Part shown: in pieces, positions 63,874-64,000 of the stretch
Layout: every line of letters begins with the position of its first letter
Position numbering within the stretch: position 1 is the stretch's first letter
Assembly: GCA_913050215.1 (NCBI GenBank)
Contig: CAJXBG010000001.1
Location: 1 to 64,000, forward strand
Direction: 5' to 3'
DNA length: 64,000 nucleotides
Source of the DNA: an uncultured Gammaproteobacteria bacterium
GTDB taxonomy: Bacteria; Pseudomonadota; Gammaproteobacteria; Pseudomonadales; Azotimanducaceae
Notes under the pieces: generated by a model
The model's database searches: none
Seen by the model: the letters and a program-made list of their open reading frames with translations, nothing else
Told to the model about the DNA's origin: nothing
Made by a program: the position numbers and the translations under genes

Positions 63874-63919
63874 TTAACAAAGCTGGTTAAACGTCAAATT
63901 TAACGTCAGTTAAAATGAC
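63874..63919. promoter_or_regulatory. cluster of TTAAC/GTTAA inverted repeats
   Basis: TTAAC-N7-GTTAA at 63874-63890 is followed by TTAAC-GTCA-GTTAA at 63900-63913. The second lies in a larger imperfect palindrome running from GTCA (63893) to TGAC (63919). It is in the region between the MarR gene and the window's right end, a plausible operator for MarR or for a gene beyond the edge. Confidence 0.4.
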
Positions 63920-64000
63920 AAAGATCTAATCTTAACAATTCTTGGATGCTGTCAAAGCAGAACCCGAAGTCTCCAAAGCAGCAAGTTTATTGGCAACTTT

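Overview
The window reads as a typical, densely packed bacterial chromosome, most like a free-living, aerobic, heterotrophic gammaproteobacterium, probably marine. This is inferred from gene content: an ETF/ETF-ubiquinone oxidoreductase pair, a gsp type II secretion operon, an ImuA/ImuB/DnaE2 mutasome with E. coli-like LexA boxes, Na+-coupled carriers (NhaC, NSS and AbgT types), TauD/TfdA dioxygenases, a CaiB-type CoA-transferase and a sulfatase. No rRNA, tRNA, insertion sequence, prophage or CRISPR array was recognised.

Layout. 0-12 kb: MoaA-like radical SAM enzyme, a DUF1285 protein, etfD divergent from etfBA, a TauD-type dioxygenase with HMG-CoA lyase, an NhaC antiporter, a TPR lipoprotein, a thioesterase-fold protein and a PepSY-type membrane protein. 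12.7-14.7 kb: a LysR regulator directly followed by pyrB. 15-23 kb: gspEFGHIJKLM. 23-26.3 kb: dnaE2 behind tandem LexA-like sites. 26.5-31.5 kb: an aldo/keto reductase converging on an operon of a Tat-exported Fe-S aldo/keto reductase and larC-larE-larB (nickel-pincer cofactor synthesis, without larA). 31.9-37.2 kb: AbgT carrier, an atypical SDR, CoA-transferase, GNAT protein and a second TauD-type dioxygenase. 37.3-41.2 kb: an SOS-type operon imuA-imuB followed by a UGA-containing glutathione peroxidase and a TrmH methyltransferase. 41.2-46.9 kb: acyl-CoA-dehydrogenase-fold oxygenase, LLM flavin oxidoreductase and sulfatase, then an Lrp regulator divergent from alanine dehydrogenase. 47-56.5 kb: oligopeptidase B lipoprotein, CinA-like/nucleotidylyltransferase fusion, NSS transporter, ornithine-cyclodeaminase-like enzyme, a 57-residue membrane peptide, LeuB and a DUF952 lipoprotein. 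56.6-63.8 kb: a likely catabolic island (ABM monooxygenase, D-tartrate-dehydratase-like enolase, ketopantoate-reductase-like protein, MFS carrier, alpha/beta hydrolase, acyl-CoA-dehydrogenase-fold oxygenase, MarR regulator) containing a diverged 240-bp tandem duplication.

The observations that most deserve follow-up are: (1) the glutathione peroxidase at 38107-38574, whose catalytic position is an in-frame UGA followed by a 7-bp stem with a GGUC loop, which fits a selenoprotein with a bacterial SECIS; (2) the mutasome split into two loci about 12 kb apart, each with its own LexA-like box, with gpx and trmH behind imuAB; (3) a larCEB operon lacking larA but led by an exported Fe-S aldo/keto reductase; (4) the CinA-like/adenylyltransferase fusion; (5) the 240-bp duplication that carries a decayed copy of a hydrolase 5' end and its upstream region. 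I did not find an obviously new defence or mobile system. All assignments rest on motif recognition by eye, without database searches.
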